The notes: generated by a model from the sequence alone, not told the origin. A stretch of DNA of 64,000 bases from Methanocella_A sp963769045 (GCA_963769045.1 CAVYKK010000019.1:228879-292878); one strand, 5' to 3'; counted from the first letter of the stretch, positions 1 to 8,486 are shown. Numbers and translations: made by a program.

Positions 1-4
1 ATAC

Positions 5-166
5 TCACACAGTCTTTTCGAACACCGACTTGTCGGCTCCGCAGACAGGGCAGACCCATTCGTCCGGCAGGTCTTCGAATGCCGTTCCCGGCGGCACGCC
101 ATTGTCAGGATCGCCTGTGGCGGGGTCGTAAACGTACTGGCAGACCGTGCAAATATACTTGTCCAT
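5..166 (-). CDS. Rubredoxin
   Basis: A complete 53-residue protein, the usual size of a rubredoxin, a cytoplasmic one-electron carrier with a single Fe(Cys)4 site. Two cysteine knuckles are visible: C6-T-V-C9 followed by QYVYDPATGD, and C39-P-V-C42-G near the C-terminus, with the family GxPPGTxFEDLPDxWxCP stretch between them. The ATG at 164-166 and the stop at 5-7 fit the family length. In anaerobic archaea rubredoxin usually serves oxygen or superoxide detoxification, but no partner gene is visible because the window begins here. Identification is close to certain; the redox partner is unknown. Confidence 0.95.
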   Translation of the reverse strand: MDKYICTVCQYVYDPATGDPDNGVPPGTAFEDLPDEWVCPVCGADKSVFEKTV

Positions 167-262
167 GATAGCGCTCTCTTTTTTCTCCGGGTTTAAAACA
201 TTTGCCTGTGAAAAACACCGGAGGCGAAAAACTATTTTTCCCTTGAGGCCATACGGGTTATC

Positions 263-424
263 ATGGCGAAAAGCAGCAAGAAGAAAACCGCGTACAAAAC
301 GAAGCGAATCGGGAAATACCGGGTGGTCATGACTGATCGGGTAAAGTTACTGCTGATAGCCAGTTTCATGTTTGGCTTCCTGGTCATATGCTTCATTTTC
401 ATACAGCTGGCTTTATCGCAATAA
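263..424 (+). CDS. Small single-span membrane protein (53 aa)
   Basis: A short reading frame with a GAGG ribosome-binding site at 245-248 and an ATG start. The first 28 residues are strongly basic (AKSSKKKTAYKTKR and following). They are followed by one hydrophobic helix of about 22 residues (LLLIASFMFGFLVICFIFIQ) and a very short tail. This suggests a single-span protein with the basic end inside the cell. It lies divergently from the rubredoxin gene and ends about 30 nt before a hairpin. No family recognised. Support comes from the start signal, the amino-acid pattern and the following hairpin. Confidence 0.6.
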   Translation: MAKSSKKKTAYKTKRIGKYRVVMTDRVKLLLIASFMFGFLVICFIFIQLALSQ

Positions 425-454
425 ACATACACGATCAGTGACATCTAAAATGTC

Positions 455-480
455 AAACGGCCCGAATGCGGCCGTTTTGG
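455..480 (+). terminator. Hairpin between two small genes
   Basis: Perfect 8-bp inverted repeat AAACGGCC (455-462) and GGCCGTTT (470-477) with a 7-nt loop, ending in TTTT. It follows the small membrane gene and precedes the next start by about 17 nt, so it could end the first transcript or sit in the leader of the second. Confidence 0.5.
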
Positions 481-496
481 CCCTGGAGGGTTTGCG

Positions 497-856
497 TTGA
501 GAGAATGGGACGTATGGCAAAAACACCCCGAGTATAATACGGTCCTTGCGTTGATTTGTAAGGTGCCCGGTGAGACGGTGGCAAAGCTGGAGAAAGCGGG
601 CTTTGTGGTTGATGACGGGACGAAGCCGCCGGTAAAGGCAGACCAGCTCTTTATGGTACACATGCGGGAGTCTATGGACAAGAAGGACTACTGGAAGAAG
701 TTCGACGAGATAACGGCTAAATATGGCAAAGAGCCTACGCCGATTCATCTCGAGGAGATGCCAGAGGTTATCATCCGTTTCCTCGGCAACGTTTCCGAAG
801 AGCAGTGCCTGCGTATCATCGATGATACCATTAGCGTGCTGGTGAAAAACTCGTAA
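497..856 (+). CDS. Hypothetical cytoplasmic protein, 119 aa
   Basis: Starts at TTG 497, chosen because GGAGGG lies at 485-490 at normal spacing and no ATG is available near the N-terminus. The protein is mixed alpha/beta in composition, without membrane segments or cysteine pairs. It has charged helical stretches (MRESMDKKDYWKKFDEITAKYG) and a C-terminal part beginning LEEMPEVIIRFLGNVS. I do not recognise a family. It is bounded by hairpins on both sides and so is probably a single-gene transcript. Confidence 0.65.
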   Translation: MREWDVWQKHPEYNTVLALICKVPGETVAKLEKAGFVVDDGTKPPVKADQLFMVHMRESMDKKDYWKKFDEITAKYGKEPTPIHLEEMPEVIIRFLGNVSEEQCLRIIDDTISVLVKNS

Positions 857-858
857 GT

Positions 859-888
859 CCCGGGCAAGCCCGGGCCATGCCTTTTTTT
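859..888 (+). terminator. Terminator-like hairpin with T-run
   Basis: CCCGGGC (859-865), AA loop, GCCCGGG (868-874), then CCATGCC and a run of seven T. It lies directly after the stop of the 119-aa gene and ahead of a convergent gene. Confidence 0.6.
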
Positions 889-893
889 AGCGA

Positions 894-1205
894 CTACATG
901 AGCAGGTAGAAAACGGTCATCAGGATGATGTCCGCCACGATGGCAATGTAGATCAGAGTCACGCTCCACTCGAAGATCTGGTTGATAAAAGCGGTGTCCA
1001 GCATCAGGTTCAGGATCAGCAGGGGCAGAATGATGAAGAGGAAATAGACCGACATGGCGAAGGCCTGTTTCATCGGGCTGGCCTGCGATTCCGGGAGCCG
1101 GGCGATGCCGGTCACGCCGTAATACAGCATCAGGAGGCAGATCGCGGCTATCGATAGCAGCGACAGCCACAGGACAGCATTGTCGACGATTTGCCGGCTT
1201 TCCAT
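894..1205 (-). CDS. Membrane protein with three predicted spans
   Basis: About 103 residues, starting MESRQIVDNAVLWLS. The ATG at 1205 is preferred over an upstream TTG because GAGG sits about 9 nt before the ATG but only 3 nt before the TTG. Three hydrophobic helices are seen, around residues 12-32, 48-70 and 80-102, the last reaching the C-terminus. A short polar loop (GIARLPESQASPMKQ) separates the first two. No family recognised, no metal-binding motifs. It converges on the 119-aa gene across a shared hairpin. Confidence 0.6.
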   Translation of the reverse strand: MESRQIVDNAVLWLSLLSIAAICLLMLYYGVTGIARLPESQASPMKQAFAMSVYFLFIILPLLILNLMLDTAFINQIFEWSVTLIYIAIVADIILMTVFYLLM

Positions 1206-1478
1206 GAGCAATGACCTCGTCCACGTGTATATCCTCCCGGACAGATAAAGTTTCTTACGAATACGCTGATTACGATCGCCTGTAATAGGGGCTTAATCAG
1301 GCAACACAAGATAATTCAGGCTTAGATATGAGTATGATGCCGTAATATGTGATAAAACACAATCAATGCTTAGAAAAACACCCATTTTACTGTGAACGCA
1401 ATTAATTTTGACTAAAATAGTATTAATATTTAACGTTACAGTGCTTCTATCGTTAATATAGGGTTTAGGAGGGTAATC
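1206..1478 (+). promoter_or_regulatory. AT-rich intergenic with promoter for the secreted protein
   Basis: A gene-free AT-rich stretch. TTAATATTTAA at about 1422-1432 is a plausible archaeal TATA element for the gene at 1479, and AGGAGGG at about 1467-1473 is a strong ribosome-binding site. The rest shows nothing I can name. Confidence 0.45.
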
Positions 1479-2465
1479 ATGGGGTTAAGGAAGTGGTTAA
1501 TGGTAGCACTAATTGTGCTCATAGCGCTCGGGATAATGACCCCGGCGCTTGCATGGAAAGCCTCAAAAATCGGAGTCAGCGTCGGCGATTTCTTCTTCGG
1601 GGACGAGGCATTATTACAGAAGCCAAGCGCGACACTATTCCATTCTCAAACGGAGGCCGCGACGGATACTGAGGCATTTGCGCTCAACTTTCCGGCTACC
1701 GGTGCGGATCTCATAACGGATGGCGGCATTACGGAATTAGGGCCATCCATCGCGCAGACATCTGCCGAAACGCTCACTGCCGCAGATACGGGATTCTATA
1801 AGGCTAACTGGTGTTATACAGCATTTTCGAACCTTGGCGGCTACGACCTGGTGCCTGATTTCGCAGCATGGCATCCCATGAATTCGCCGGAGATGGCAGG
1901 TTCGGGCGTAAGCTGGCCGTATATGAACAATGCACCGCTGTATGGCGAGAGCGCGATGCAGTTCCAGCCGGCGATCGTCACATCACCGGATACCAGCCAG
2001 GCCAATATTGCGCCGGCCGCCGGGTTGTCTGGCAGCGGCAGCTTAATACAGCCATCCACGTTAAAGAACGCGTTCTCCGGTGTCACTGGCAACAATTCGA
2101 CCGGCGGAAAGGCGACCAACGTAACTATGCTGGGCACTAACCAGTCGGCCAACAATACCGCTGCACAGGGTAAAAATGCCACAGCAAAGGCCCCTGTCAC
2201 AACGCCGAACAGGGACTACAAGAACATGACCAAGCCGCAGATCAAGAACTCGTCCGTGCTTGAGAGGATATACAAGAACGCGAACGCGGTCAATCCGATC
2301 CCCAAGACATACAAGGGAACCGTAGACCGGCCGACGATGATCGCGCCCGTGTCGAATCCCATGGCGGACATTCTCGCACCTGCGAACAAGACCAAGGTCA
2401 TCAGAGATGCCAACAACATAACCAAGAGCGGCACCCATCTCACGACGAAGTTCTGGGACCTGTAG
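1479..2465 (+). CDS. Secreted protein of unknown function, 328 aa
   Basis: Has a clear Sec-type signal peptide: positive MGLRKW, then a hydrophobic core (LMVALIVLIALGIM) and a small-residue TPALA site near residue 25. The mature part is low in charge and rich in Asn, Thr, Ala and Ser, with many N-x-S/T sequons in the region around residues 200-260, as in glycosylated archaeal surface proteins. No membrane anchor at the C-terminus and no known domain. The ATG follows a strong AGGAGGG. Its last 26 bases overlap the convergent membrane-protein gene. Likely an exported cell-envelope protein; role unknown. Confidence 0.65.
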   Translation: MGLRKWLMVALIVLIALGIMTPALAWKASKIGVSVGDFFFGDEALLQKPSATLFHSQTEAATDTEAFALNFPATGADLITDGGITELGPSIAQTSAETLTAADTGFYKANWCYTAFSNLGGYDLVPDFAAWHPMNSPEMAGSGVSWPYMNNAPLYGESAMQFQPAIVTSPDTSQANIAPAAGLSGSGSLIQPSTLKNAFSGVTGNNSTGGKATNVTMLGTNQSANNTAAQGKNATAKAPVTTPNRDYKNMTKPQIKNSSVLERIYKNANAVNPIPKTYKGTVDRPTMIAPVSNPMADILAPANKTKVIRDANNITKSGTHLTTKFWDL

Positions 2466-3120
2466 GTGCAGCGGATGAAGCTCCGGCAGGCGCCGGAGCG
2501 CTTTTTTTATTCGCTACTTTCCGGGAACTGATCACGCTTAACGGCATGGCGATGACGATCTGAAGCACGATCATGCCCATGACAAAGAAATACAGAGGGT
2601 TCATGGGCGTGTTCAACAACAGCATAAGCGTGGGGAAGATGGTAAACAGCATGGCGATATCAAGGCCGGTGAGTATGAGCGCCATCTTCAGGTCGTGCAG
2701 CATGGCCACGACGAAGAAACACCCGACGACCAGCCACAGGCTCTGCACATAGGTGGTGAGCGACAGGTCCGGTACCGCGTTGATGGGCACGTTGAACAGG
2801 TACATGAAGGCGATTATGACAAGGAGTAAAACGATACAGAGGACGTCCAGCACTACCGGCAGAAGGATGGCTGACAGCCCGCCGGGCAGTCCTGCGCCTG
2901 CTTTTTTACTCTTCACCTTGACCTTCTTTTGCTTCGCCGGCTTTGCGGACGGCTTGCCGGCCTGGGGCGCTCCCTTCGGCGCCGGGGACACCGCGGGCAT
3001 ATCGGCCGGGGCGTCCAGGTTCAGGTCGGGAATGTCAAGGCTAAGCGTGGGCTCGGGAAGCTCGAGATCCAGCGAAGGCATTTTCATGTCTAAGTCCGGT
3101 AATTCTCCCTCGTTGGCCAT
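2440..3120 (-). CDS. Membrane protein with acidic Asp/Leu/Pro-rich N-terminus
   Basis: 226 residues. The N-terminal 45 residues carry degenerate repeats of the type LDLELPEP / LSLDIPDLNLD. A proline- and lysine-rich basic linker (PSAKPAKQKKVKVKSKK) follows, then about five hydrophobic helices between residues 85 and 200, and an Ala/Pro/Ser tail. AAGGTG lies 5 nt before the ATG. This looks like an integral membrane protein with a flexible, charged cytoplasmic arm. No family recognised. The tail overlaps the convergent secreted-protein gene and contains its terminator. Confidence 0.6.
   Translation of the reverse strand: MANEGELPDLDMKMPSLDLELPEPTLSLDIPDLNLDAPADMPAVSPAPKGAPQAGKPSAKPAKQKKVKVKSKKAGAGLPGGLSAILLPVVLDVLCIVLLLVIIAFMYLFNVPINAVPDLSLTTYVQSLWLVVGCFFVVAMLHDLKMALILTGLDIAMLFTIFPTLMLLLNTPMNPLYFFVMGMIVLQIVIAMPLSVISSRKVANKKSAPAPAGASSAAPTGPRTSS
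2480..2508 (+). terminator. Terminator hairpin inside the convergent gene
   Basis: GCTCCGGC (2480-2487) pairs with GCCGGAGC (2492-2499), followed by GC and seven T. It lies just after the stop of the + strand secreted protein but within the coding 3' end of the opposite-strand gene, so the sequence must serve both as terminator and as codons. Confidence 0.55.
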
Positions 3121-3323
3121 TTCAACACCTTTTCTCGACAGGCACAGCAGCCATCGGGCGGCCGCCTGCTCAATTATCTTTATCGCCTGAATATATTAAT
3201 AACCTTTTTGGTAAAGCCATATTTTCAGCTATTTAGCCACTATATGAAAAAATTACTTACAATTTAGAAAAACAGGTTAAAAAGGACTATATTTCATCCG
3301 GAGAATTGAAAACCCGGAAAAGG

Positions 3324-3830
3324 CTAAGGACGGAGCGTATCACACGCGTTGGCCCGGGCCAGGTAGACCCTCGCCTCTTCCGTCTTACCCATATTGTGGA
3401 GCATGACAGCCTTATTCATCAGCGCGTCACCGTAGCGCTTGTCTAACTCCAGGGCCTTGTCCACGTACTTCATGGCCTCTTTGGCCTTCCCCAGCCCGTA
3501 CAGGGCGATCGCCTTGTTGTTCAGCGCTTCCGAGTCGCCCGGATTGGCCTTCAGGATAGCGTTGAAGCACTCGATGGCTTTCTTCTGCTCCTGCATGCCC
3601 ATATACATGATGCCCTTGAAATTGAGCGCATTACGGTTGCCGGGCTCGATGACCAGAATCTGGTCCAGCAGGCCGATGACGCCGGCGTAGTCGAACGACT
3701 CGCTGGCATCGCCCGGGTCCTCGCTCATGATGACGTTCATCCGTTTTGCGACCTCTTTGAACAGCAGGCTGATGCTGTCCCTGGTGCTTTCGTCCCTCTT
3801 TGCAGCCTTCGGGCCCTTTGCTGCGGTCAT
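3324..3830 (-). CDS. Tetratricopeptide-repeat (TPR) protein
   Basis: 168 residues. After a polar N-terminus (about residues 1-45) there are at least three tandem 34-residue TPR units. They are recognisable by the pattern in GNRNALNFKGIMYMG, GDSEALNNKAIALYG and RYGDALMNKAVMLHN, each followed by the helix-B Ala/Ala positions. TPR solenoids bind peptides or partner proteins; no catalytic domain is present. The ATG at 3830 begins MTAAKGPKAAKRDE. It stands alone between a convergent region and a divergent membrane-protein gene, so the partner cannot be inferred. Confidence 0.85.
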   Translation of the reverse strand: MTAAKGPKAAKRDESTRDSISLLFKEVAKRMNVIMSEDPGDASESFDYAGVIGLLDQILVIEPGNRNALNFKGIMYMGMQEQKKAIECFNAILKANPGDSEALNNKAIALYGLGKAKEAMKYVDKALELDKRYGDALMNKAVMLHNMGKTEEARVYLARANACDTLRP

Positions 3831-3933
3831 GTTTTAACCATAAGCCCGCATCGCCTATATATCTTGCTTAGGCCGGAAAAATATTATACCTGCAGGGGAA
3901 TTAGTCAAAGGGCCAACTGCCGGAGTGATCATC

Positions 3934-4695
3934 TTGAAATGGGAGCGCGTCGCAATCGTTTTTATAGTCGCCGTATCGATAGCCGCGTTTGTCATTCCCG
4001 CGTTCCATATGCCTGCGGTGCCACAACTGCAGCCGCTCATGATCGATGCACCCCGGCCAGGGGCAGGGTTAATCACCCAGACAGGCTATATGATAATTTC
4101 CGGTCTGCTGGCCGGATTCAGCCCGCTGTTGTTCCTTGCGTCGCTATTCCTTGGCATACTGCTTTTTGCCTATAATAAGAGCCGGATTCCCCAGTATACA
4201 CGGTACTATGTCATTGGCGCCTTCGTGATCTTCTTCGCTTTCGAGTATCAGATGACACTGCCCGACGGCATAGAACCAAGCCTCTTCGGGTTCCAGATGA
4301 TGATGATCATGGCCGTCCTCTGCCTCCTGTTATCGCTGCTTGCGCTGGAGTTCTCCCCGGGATTCGCCTCGCGGGCCGCCCGGAACGAAAGCGTCCGTGT
4401 CACCTACTTCATCTTCATCGGTGCGCTTGTCGCGCTGCTGATCGTGCTCTACGGCGGGGGCGCCAACGTGCCGGTCATCGACTACGCGGCTTCAACCGGC
4501 CACGGGCTCACCGAACTCCTGATCTACAACCTGTGTGCCATGGCCCCTTCGGTCGCGCTGTTTGCCGTGTTGAGCATGAACCGTATCCGGCTGCACACCA
4601 GGCTGGCCAACAACAGGGAAAGCATCCTGCTCATCGGCACTATCATCCTGGTACTCTCGCTGCTGGTCGTCGAAATCCTCTCGATCCTATCCTGA
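3934..4695 (+). CDS. Polytopic membrane protein, about seven spans
   Basis: About 254 residues. TTG 3934 is preferred because GGAG at 3922-3925 is 8 nt upstream; a GTG at 3925 overlaps that ribosome-binding site. Hydrophobic segments lie near residues 7-22, 50-75, 90-105, 115-140, 150-170, 180-205 and 225-250. There are few charged residues inside the helices and no recognised transporter motif. Its stop is followed immediately by repeat element A1. Function unknown. Confidence 0.6.
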   Translation: MKWERVAIVFIVAVSIAAFVIPAFHMPAVPQLQPLMIDAPRPGAGLITQTGYMIISGLLAGFSPLLFLASLFLGILLFAYNKSRIPQYTRYYVIGAFVIFFAFEYQMTLPDGIEPSLFGFQMMMIMAVLCLLLSLLALEFSPGFASRAARNESVRVTYFIFIGALVALLIVLYGGGANVPVIDYAASTGHGLTELLIYNLCAMAPSVALFAVLSMNRIRLHTRLANNRESILLIGTIILVLSLLVVEILSILS

Positions 4696-4708
4696 GGCCC
4701 CGGAGGTT

Positions 4709-4889
4709 CCATGAGGTCACAGAGCTTATCACAGAGGTCACAGAGGTCACAGAGGTACGCACAGAGGTTTGTTTTAACATCAGGGCTTCTCTGACAGCCG
4801 TTTCATAAAAAATCCTCTGTGTCGTCCTCTGTGGCCTCTGTGACCTCTGTGCTGAGCTCTGCGACCTCTCGAAACCTCTGCGACCTCGA
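4709..4889. repeat. Palindromic repeat element A1 (CACAGAGGT units)
   Basis: The left half is made of tandem CACAGAGGT units (for example 4733-4755). The right half holds the same unit in inverse orientation (CCTCTGTG) several times up to 4889, with a short AT-rich centre holding TTTCATAAAAAATCC. The whole can fold as one long imperfect stem. Related copies A2 (10671-10889) and A3 (49013-49206) also sit at gene ends. It fills the gap between two genes. Confidence 0.8.
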
Positions 4890-4890
4890 A

Positions 4891-5844
4891 TCAGGTAAAA
4901 TGAGACAGCGTCAGATGTCCTTTCCGCAGGGCCACGGCCTCGATGCCCAGCTTTTCCCGGATGTCGCGGGCCAGCTGCTTGTCCGACCCATGGAAGGTAT
5001 ATACCATTTCGGGGCCGACACGCCGCGTGAACTCCATCAGCTCGTCGTAGTCGGCATGGTCGGACAGCGGGAAGGCCGTGTCCACTCTTGCGGCGTACCT
5101 GTGCCCGGTATCGATGGCCCAGCCGGAGACGGAGGCAGTCCTGGCACCGGCGGCAAGGAACTTTTTGACTCCGGGGTCATTGCGGCCAGCGGAGGAAGAT
5201 ACGATGACTGCGGGACCGGCCGGCTTGTCAGGGACCGGCCGGGCTTCGAACCGGTGCCCGAACTGTGTAAGAATGTCGTTCATCTTGATGATCGGGACAG
5301 TGGCGTACAGGTCGAAGCCACTCATCTCCGACAGTACTTCCTGCGCCTTGCCGAAGGTATAGGCGTAGATGACCGAGTGAAGGTCTTTCGCCGCGTTGTC
5401 CTCCGCCCAGTCGCGCATTGCCTGTACCACTTCTTCAGTCGGGGGAAAGACGTATTTATTCCGCCCGAAGGTGGACTCGATGATCAGGGTGTCGGCTTTG
5501 ACGGGCTGGGCACCCGGAGAAAAGTACTTGCGGCGGGTGCACAGGTCCCCGGTATATAATACTTTTCGGTCGCCCTCGATCAGGAACATGGTAGAGCCCG
5601 GCACATGACCTGAGTCAAGCATGGTTACGTCCGAACACCCGGCTACCGGGAGCCGGGAGCCGGTCCGCTCGCATGCGATGGCACCGGTGATCTCCGAACA
5701 CACGATGCTGCCGTTGAACGAGGACGGCACGTGGTCGAAATGGGCGTGCGATACGAGGTTCACGGAGTCTCTCGCGCAACGCCGGGGATCGCAGTGGTAC
5801 TGCCTGCCGGAGAATACGGATATGCCGTTATCGAGGTAGATCAT
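4891..5844 (-). CDS. Metallo-beta-lactamase-fold (beta-CASP-like) RNA exonuclease family protein
   Basis: 317 residues resembling the archaeal group of 'mRNA 3'-end processing exonuclease' proteins. The metal site HxHxDH is present as SHAHFDHV near residue 33. Later come DSGHVPGS (motif III His), YTGDLC (motif IV Asp) and LSDHADY plus YTFHGS near the C-terminus, matching beta-CASP motifs. The expected activity is Zn-dependent nuclease, probably on RNA; this is family inference. It is much shorter than the KH-containing aCPSF1 at 59.2 kb. It ends right against repeat element A1. Confidence 0.75.
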   Translation of the reverse strand: MIYLDNGISVFSGRQYHCDPRRCARDSVNLVSHAHFDHVPSSFNGSIVCSEITGAIACERTGSRLPVAGCSDVTMLDSGHVPGSTMFLIEGDRKVLYTGDLCTRRKYFSPGAQPVKADTLIIESTFGRNKYVFPPTEEVVQAMRDWAEDNAAKDLHSVIYAYTFGKAQEVLSEMSGFDLYATVPIIKMNDILTQFGHRFEARPVPDKPAGPAVIVSSSAGRNDPGVKKFLAAGARTASVSGWAIDTGHRYAARVDTAFPLSDHADYDELMEFTRRVGPEMVYTFHGSDKQLARDIREKLGIEAVALRKGHLTLSHFT

Positions 5845-6035
5845 CAGGCCCCCGTTCGCGCTCTACATTGAAATAGTTGTCCGGGACCGTGGCGGATAGC
5901 TCTATGCAGGATAAAAAGCGGCTCCAGCGGGCCCTCAGGCCCATAGGTGGCTTTTTTATGTATATATATTTATAAGGGAGTTTTTTCTTCTTAGCTAACG
6001 GTAATTAAAAGCACGACAATGCCCTGTTAATCAAA

Positions 6036-6046
6036 AGCTTTATATC
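6036..6046 (+). promoter_or_regulatory. TATA element of the histone gene
   Basis: GCTTTATATCC is a good archaeal box A. It lies about 65 nt before the histone ATG, which would give a leader of roughly 40 nt carrying the strong ribosome-binding site GAGGAGGTG at 6094-6102. The rest of 5845-6110 shows only AT-rich sequence. Confidence 0.6.
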
Positions 6047-6110
6047 CAATCGTTTTTAAGTAACATATAGTCATTTATCAGGTATTTTTTCTCGAGGAGG
6101 TGTAAAAGCA

Positions 6111-6320
6111 ATGAAGGAACTTCCCGTCGCATCCGTAGACCGGATCATCAGGAACGCAGGCGCCGACAGGGTCAGCGAGGACGCCAAGGAGGCACTCGCC
6201 GTGATTCTTGAGGAGTATGGCACCAAAGTATCGTCTGAAGCTATCAAGCTCTGCAAGCACGCCGGCCGCAAGACCGTCAAAGAAGAAGACATCAAGTTAG
6301 CTTCTCAGCGGCTTCATTAA
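6111..6320 (+). CDS. Archaeal histone
   Basis: 69 residues, exactly a single histone fold without tails. It begins KELPVASVDRIIRNAGADRV, followed by the central helix EDAKEALAVILEEYGTKVSS, and ends with the RKTVKEEDIKLA motif typical of HMfA/HMfB-type proteins. It forms dimers and longer polymers that wrap DNA. The gene has its own TATA box and an unusually strong ribosome-binding site, as expected for an abundant protein. Identification is firm. Confidence 0.97.
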   Translation: MKELPVASVDRIIRNAGADRVSEDAKEALAVILEEYGTKVSSEAIKLCKHAGRKTVKEEDIKLASQRLH

Positions 6321-6390
6321 GTTACTATGGCGGACGGCCTGGCCTGCCGCCACTCATTATGTTTTTTAATAAGTTTCAAGGAATGTCTCA

Positions 6391-7434
6391 TCATATGAGC
6401 TCTGGCTCTTCATAGGTGACGACATAGCGGTCACCAGAGGACTTGATCTCTTTGACTGTGGGCAACCTGATGTCCGTTTCCTGCCCGGTCACGACCGGGG
6501 ACCCGTAGACCTTCGACAGGTAAGCCGGTGTTTTGCTGCCATCATGCAGCCGGGCATTGACAAACGCCTCATGCCGGGCCAGTCTCTCGCCTGTCAGGCA
6601 GTCGCACATCTCTTTCAGCCCTTCGATCTTCGATTCTATGGACGGACGGAGGCCGGGATCGACCTCGTATCCGGTAGAGTTCCTGCCGGCAGCTATCGCT
6701 GCAAACATCGTGGTGCCCGTGCCGAGGAACGGATCGAGCACATGGTCCCCCTGCACCGAGAACATGTTTATCAGCCGATATGGCAGGTCGATCGGGTATG
6801 CGGCCGACCGTTCCCTGGCGCCGTTGAGATGCTGAGACGTCCCCTTCAGGTCTTCCCAGACGTCGGAAAACCAGGCGTTGCGCTCCTCCCAGAAATATGC
6901 ACTCCGGTGCCTGGCCGGCCTGTCTGCCGGCGAGAAAGCGCGTGTGCCGCCCTTGCGGAAAATACGGATGTGCTCGTGCTCCAGCGTCACGTACGCGTTG
7001 GGGGGCAGCATGCCGGACCCCATGAACTTATTGGGCTTGTTGGTCTGCTTTCTCCACATGACAGGGGGCAACTCGTCATATCCGGCCTCGTGAAAAAAGC
7101 GTGCGATCCGGGTATGATTGGAGTACAGACGGAACGCGCCGTCGAGGGTCCTGGTAGCGTCGCCCACATTGACACACACGATGCCCGAAGGCGCCATCGT
7201 CCGGTCTACCTCACGCCAGACCCTGTCCAGCTCGCGGTGCATCAGCTCGTGAGCGAGCTTCCCGTCGCCCGAATCCATGGCGGGCTTCACCCCGGGGCTC
7301 ATAGAGCAGAACAGTCGGTCCCACATCTCGATCATCGGGTAAGGCGGCGAGGTCACGGTCAGATGGACGGAGCCCGCAGGGACATCGCTCATCTGGCGGG
7401 CATCTTTGAAGAACAGCCGGTGCTCGGTGATCAT
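6391..7434 (-). CDS. Site-specific DNA methyltransferase (N4-cytosine type, orphan)
   Basis: 347 residues. Catalytic motif IV comes first as VTSPPYPMIEMWD (about residues 28-40), and the SAM-binding FxGxG motif I comes later as LDPFLGTGTTMFAA (about residues 218-231). This is the beta-class order, and SPPY is typical of N4-cytosine enzymes. The SPPYPMIEMW signature reminds me of archaeal CTAG methylases, a recollection not checked by search. No restriction endonuclease is next to it. Its ATG lies 3 nt after the stop of panE, so the two are probably co-transcribed. It might protect DNA or mark it epigenetically. Confidence 0.85.
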   Translation of the reverse strand: MITEHRLFFKDARQMSDVPAGSVHLTVTSPPYPMIEMWDRLFCSMSPGVKPAMDSGDGKLAHELMHRELDRVWREVDRTMAPSGIVCVNVGDATRTLDGAFRLYSNHTRIARFFHEAGYDELPPVMWRKQTNKPNKFMGSGMLPPNAYVTLEHEHIRIFRKGGTRAFSPADRPARHRSAYFWEERNAWFSDVWEDLKGTSQHLNGARERSAAYPIDLPYRLINMFSVQGDHVLDPFLGTGTTMFAAIAAGRNSTGYEVDPGLRPSIESKIEGLKEMCDCLTGERLARHEAFVNARLHDGSKTPAYLSKVYGSPVVTGQETDIRLPTVKEIKSSGDRYVVTYEEPELI

Positions 7435-7437
7435 GTC

Positions 7438-8331
7438 TCAGTGACCGTCCCTTTTCTCTATTCCTTTGATCAGCGCGGTAAGCGTGTCGTTGACCGGAGT
7501 GGGTAAGCCGTAGCGTCGTCCCAGCATGCCGATCACACCATTCAGGGCGTCGATCTCCGTGCGCTTTCCCCGGGACACGTCCTGCAGCATCGACGACCGG
7601 TTGCCCGCTGTTTCCCTGATAACCCTGAACGTCTGCTCCACCGGATCGGCCTCCGTCCGGACCCCGACAGCCGCAGCGACCATGGCCGTCTCGGCAACGG
7701 CGGCAGTCGTCAGCGTTTTCAGCGCAGGCACCTCCAGCAGCATGCCATTTGTCAGGCCGGTAATGGCCGTGATGGCATTGATGCCCACGTTAGCGTATAG
7801 CTTTTCCCACTGTGCGGCATGGATGTCCTCCGCTATCCTCGCCTTCAGCCCCGCCTTCGCCAGCGCGAGCAATGGCAGATCGAGGCGGTCACGTGCGCCA
7901 GGATCGACTGCCCCGAGGACCGTCTCGGTGTATCCTGCAACCTGCACCCTGCCGGGCTCCAGGAATGTGACGCCGCCGTATGTGAGGCCAGTGGCGATCC
8001 TGCAGGGGCTCAGGAAAGACGCCGCCGATTCTTCCGGGCCGAGGCCATTGTGGACGAGCACGACGATCGTCCCGGGGTTCACCGGCAGGCCTTCGACCGC
8101 GCCGGCAACGTCGTATGCCTTGACGGTGACAAAGACCACGTCAGATAATACCGGTACCGCCGAGATCGCCGGCCGGGCGGCCGCCTCCAGTGCGCCGGTG
8201 ACAGAAATCCCCTGCCGCAGCACAGGGACATCCTTCTCCCGGCAGACAAGCGTGACGTCCTGCCCGGACGCGGCCATCATGGCGCTGTAGAAAGTCCCCA
8301 GCGCACCGGCACCGATGACGCTGATCTTCAT
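7438..8331 (-). CDS. panE: 2-dehydropantoate 2-reductase (ketopantoate reductase)
   Basis: About 297 residues from the ATG at 8331 (MKISVIGAGALGTFYSAMM), chosen because the NADPH-binding GxGxxG lies at residues 7-12. Upstream codons read through poor N-terminal sequence. The middle has the family LVHNGLGPEE stretch and the catalytic Lys region QWEKLYANVGINAITAITG; the C-terminal helix domain carries SSMLQDVSRGKRTEID. The enzyme makes pantoate for coenzyme A synthesis, a pathway in which archaea share this step with bacteria. The downstream DNA methyltransferase overlaps its transcript. Confidence 0.92.
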   Translation of the reverse strand: MKISVIGAGALGTFYSAMMAASGQDVTLVCREKDVPVLRQGISVTGALEAAARPAISAVPVLSDVVFVTVKAYDVAGAVEGLPVNPGTIVVLVHNGLGPEESAASFLSPCRIATGLTYGGVTFLEPGRVQVAGYTETVLGAVDPGARDRLDLPLLALAKAGLKARIAEDIHAAQWEKLYANVGINAITAITGLTNGMLLEVPALKTLTTAAVAETAMVAAAVGVRTEADPVEQTFRVIRETAGNRSSMLQDVSRGKRTEIDALNGVIGMLGRRYGLPTPVNDTLTALIKGIEKRDGH

Positions 8332-8486
8332 GATAGCCATGTAGACAAGCAATGTATATCTGGTTTCCGTGAGCCGCCATGGGCGGGGCTTATCGTCGCA
8401 TGCCTGGCAGGCGGGCGCTCGCGCATGCGTAAACATAAGCGGATGGGCTGCAGCAGACCAATGAATTAACCGGTCTTAGAATAGGG

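Noticed and set aside
4709..4889. CRISPR-like array
   Set aside because: Units are only about 9 bp, are directly adjacent with no unique spacers, and occur inverted in the second half. The same applies to the other A, B and C elements.
8332..8436. Longer N-terminus for PanE
   Set aside because: It would place 35 residues before the Rossmann glycine motif, while the family starts at MKI; ATG 8331 is at the right place.
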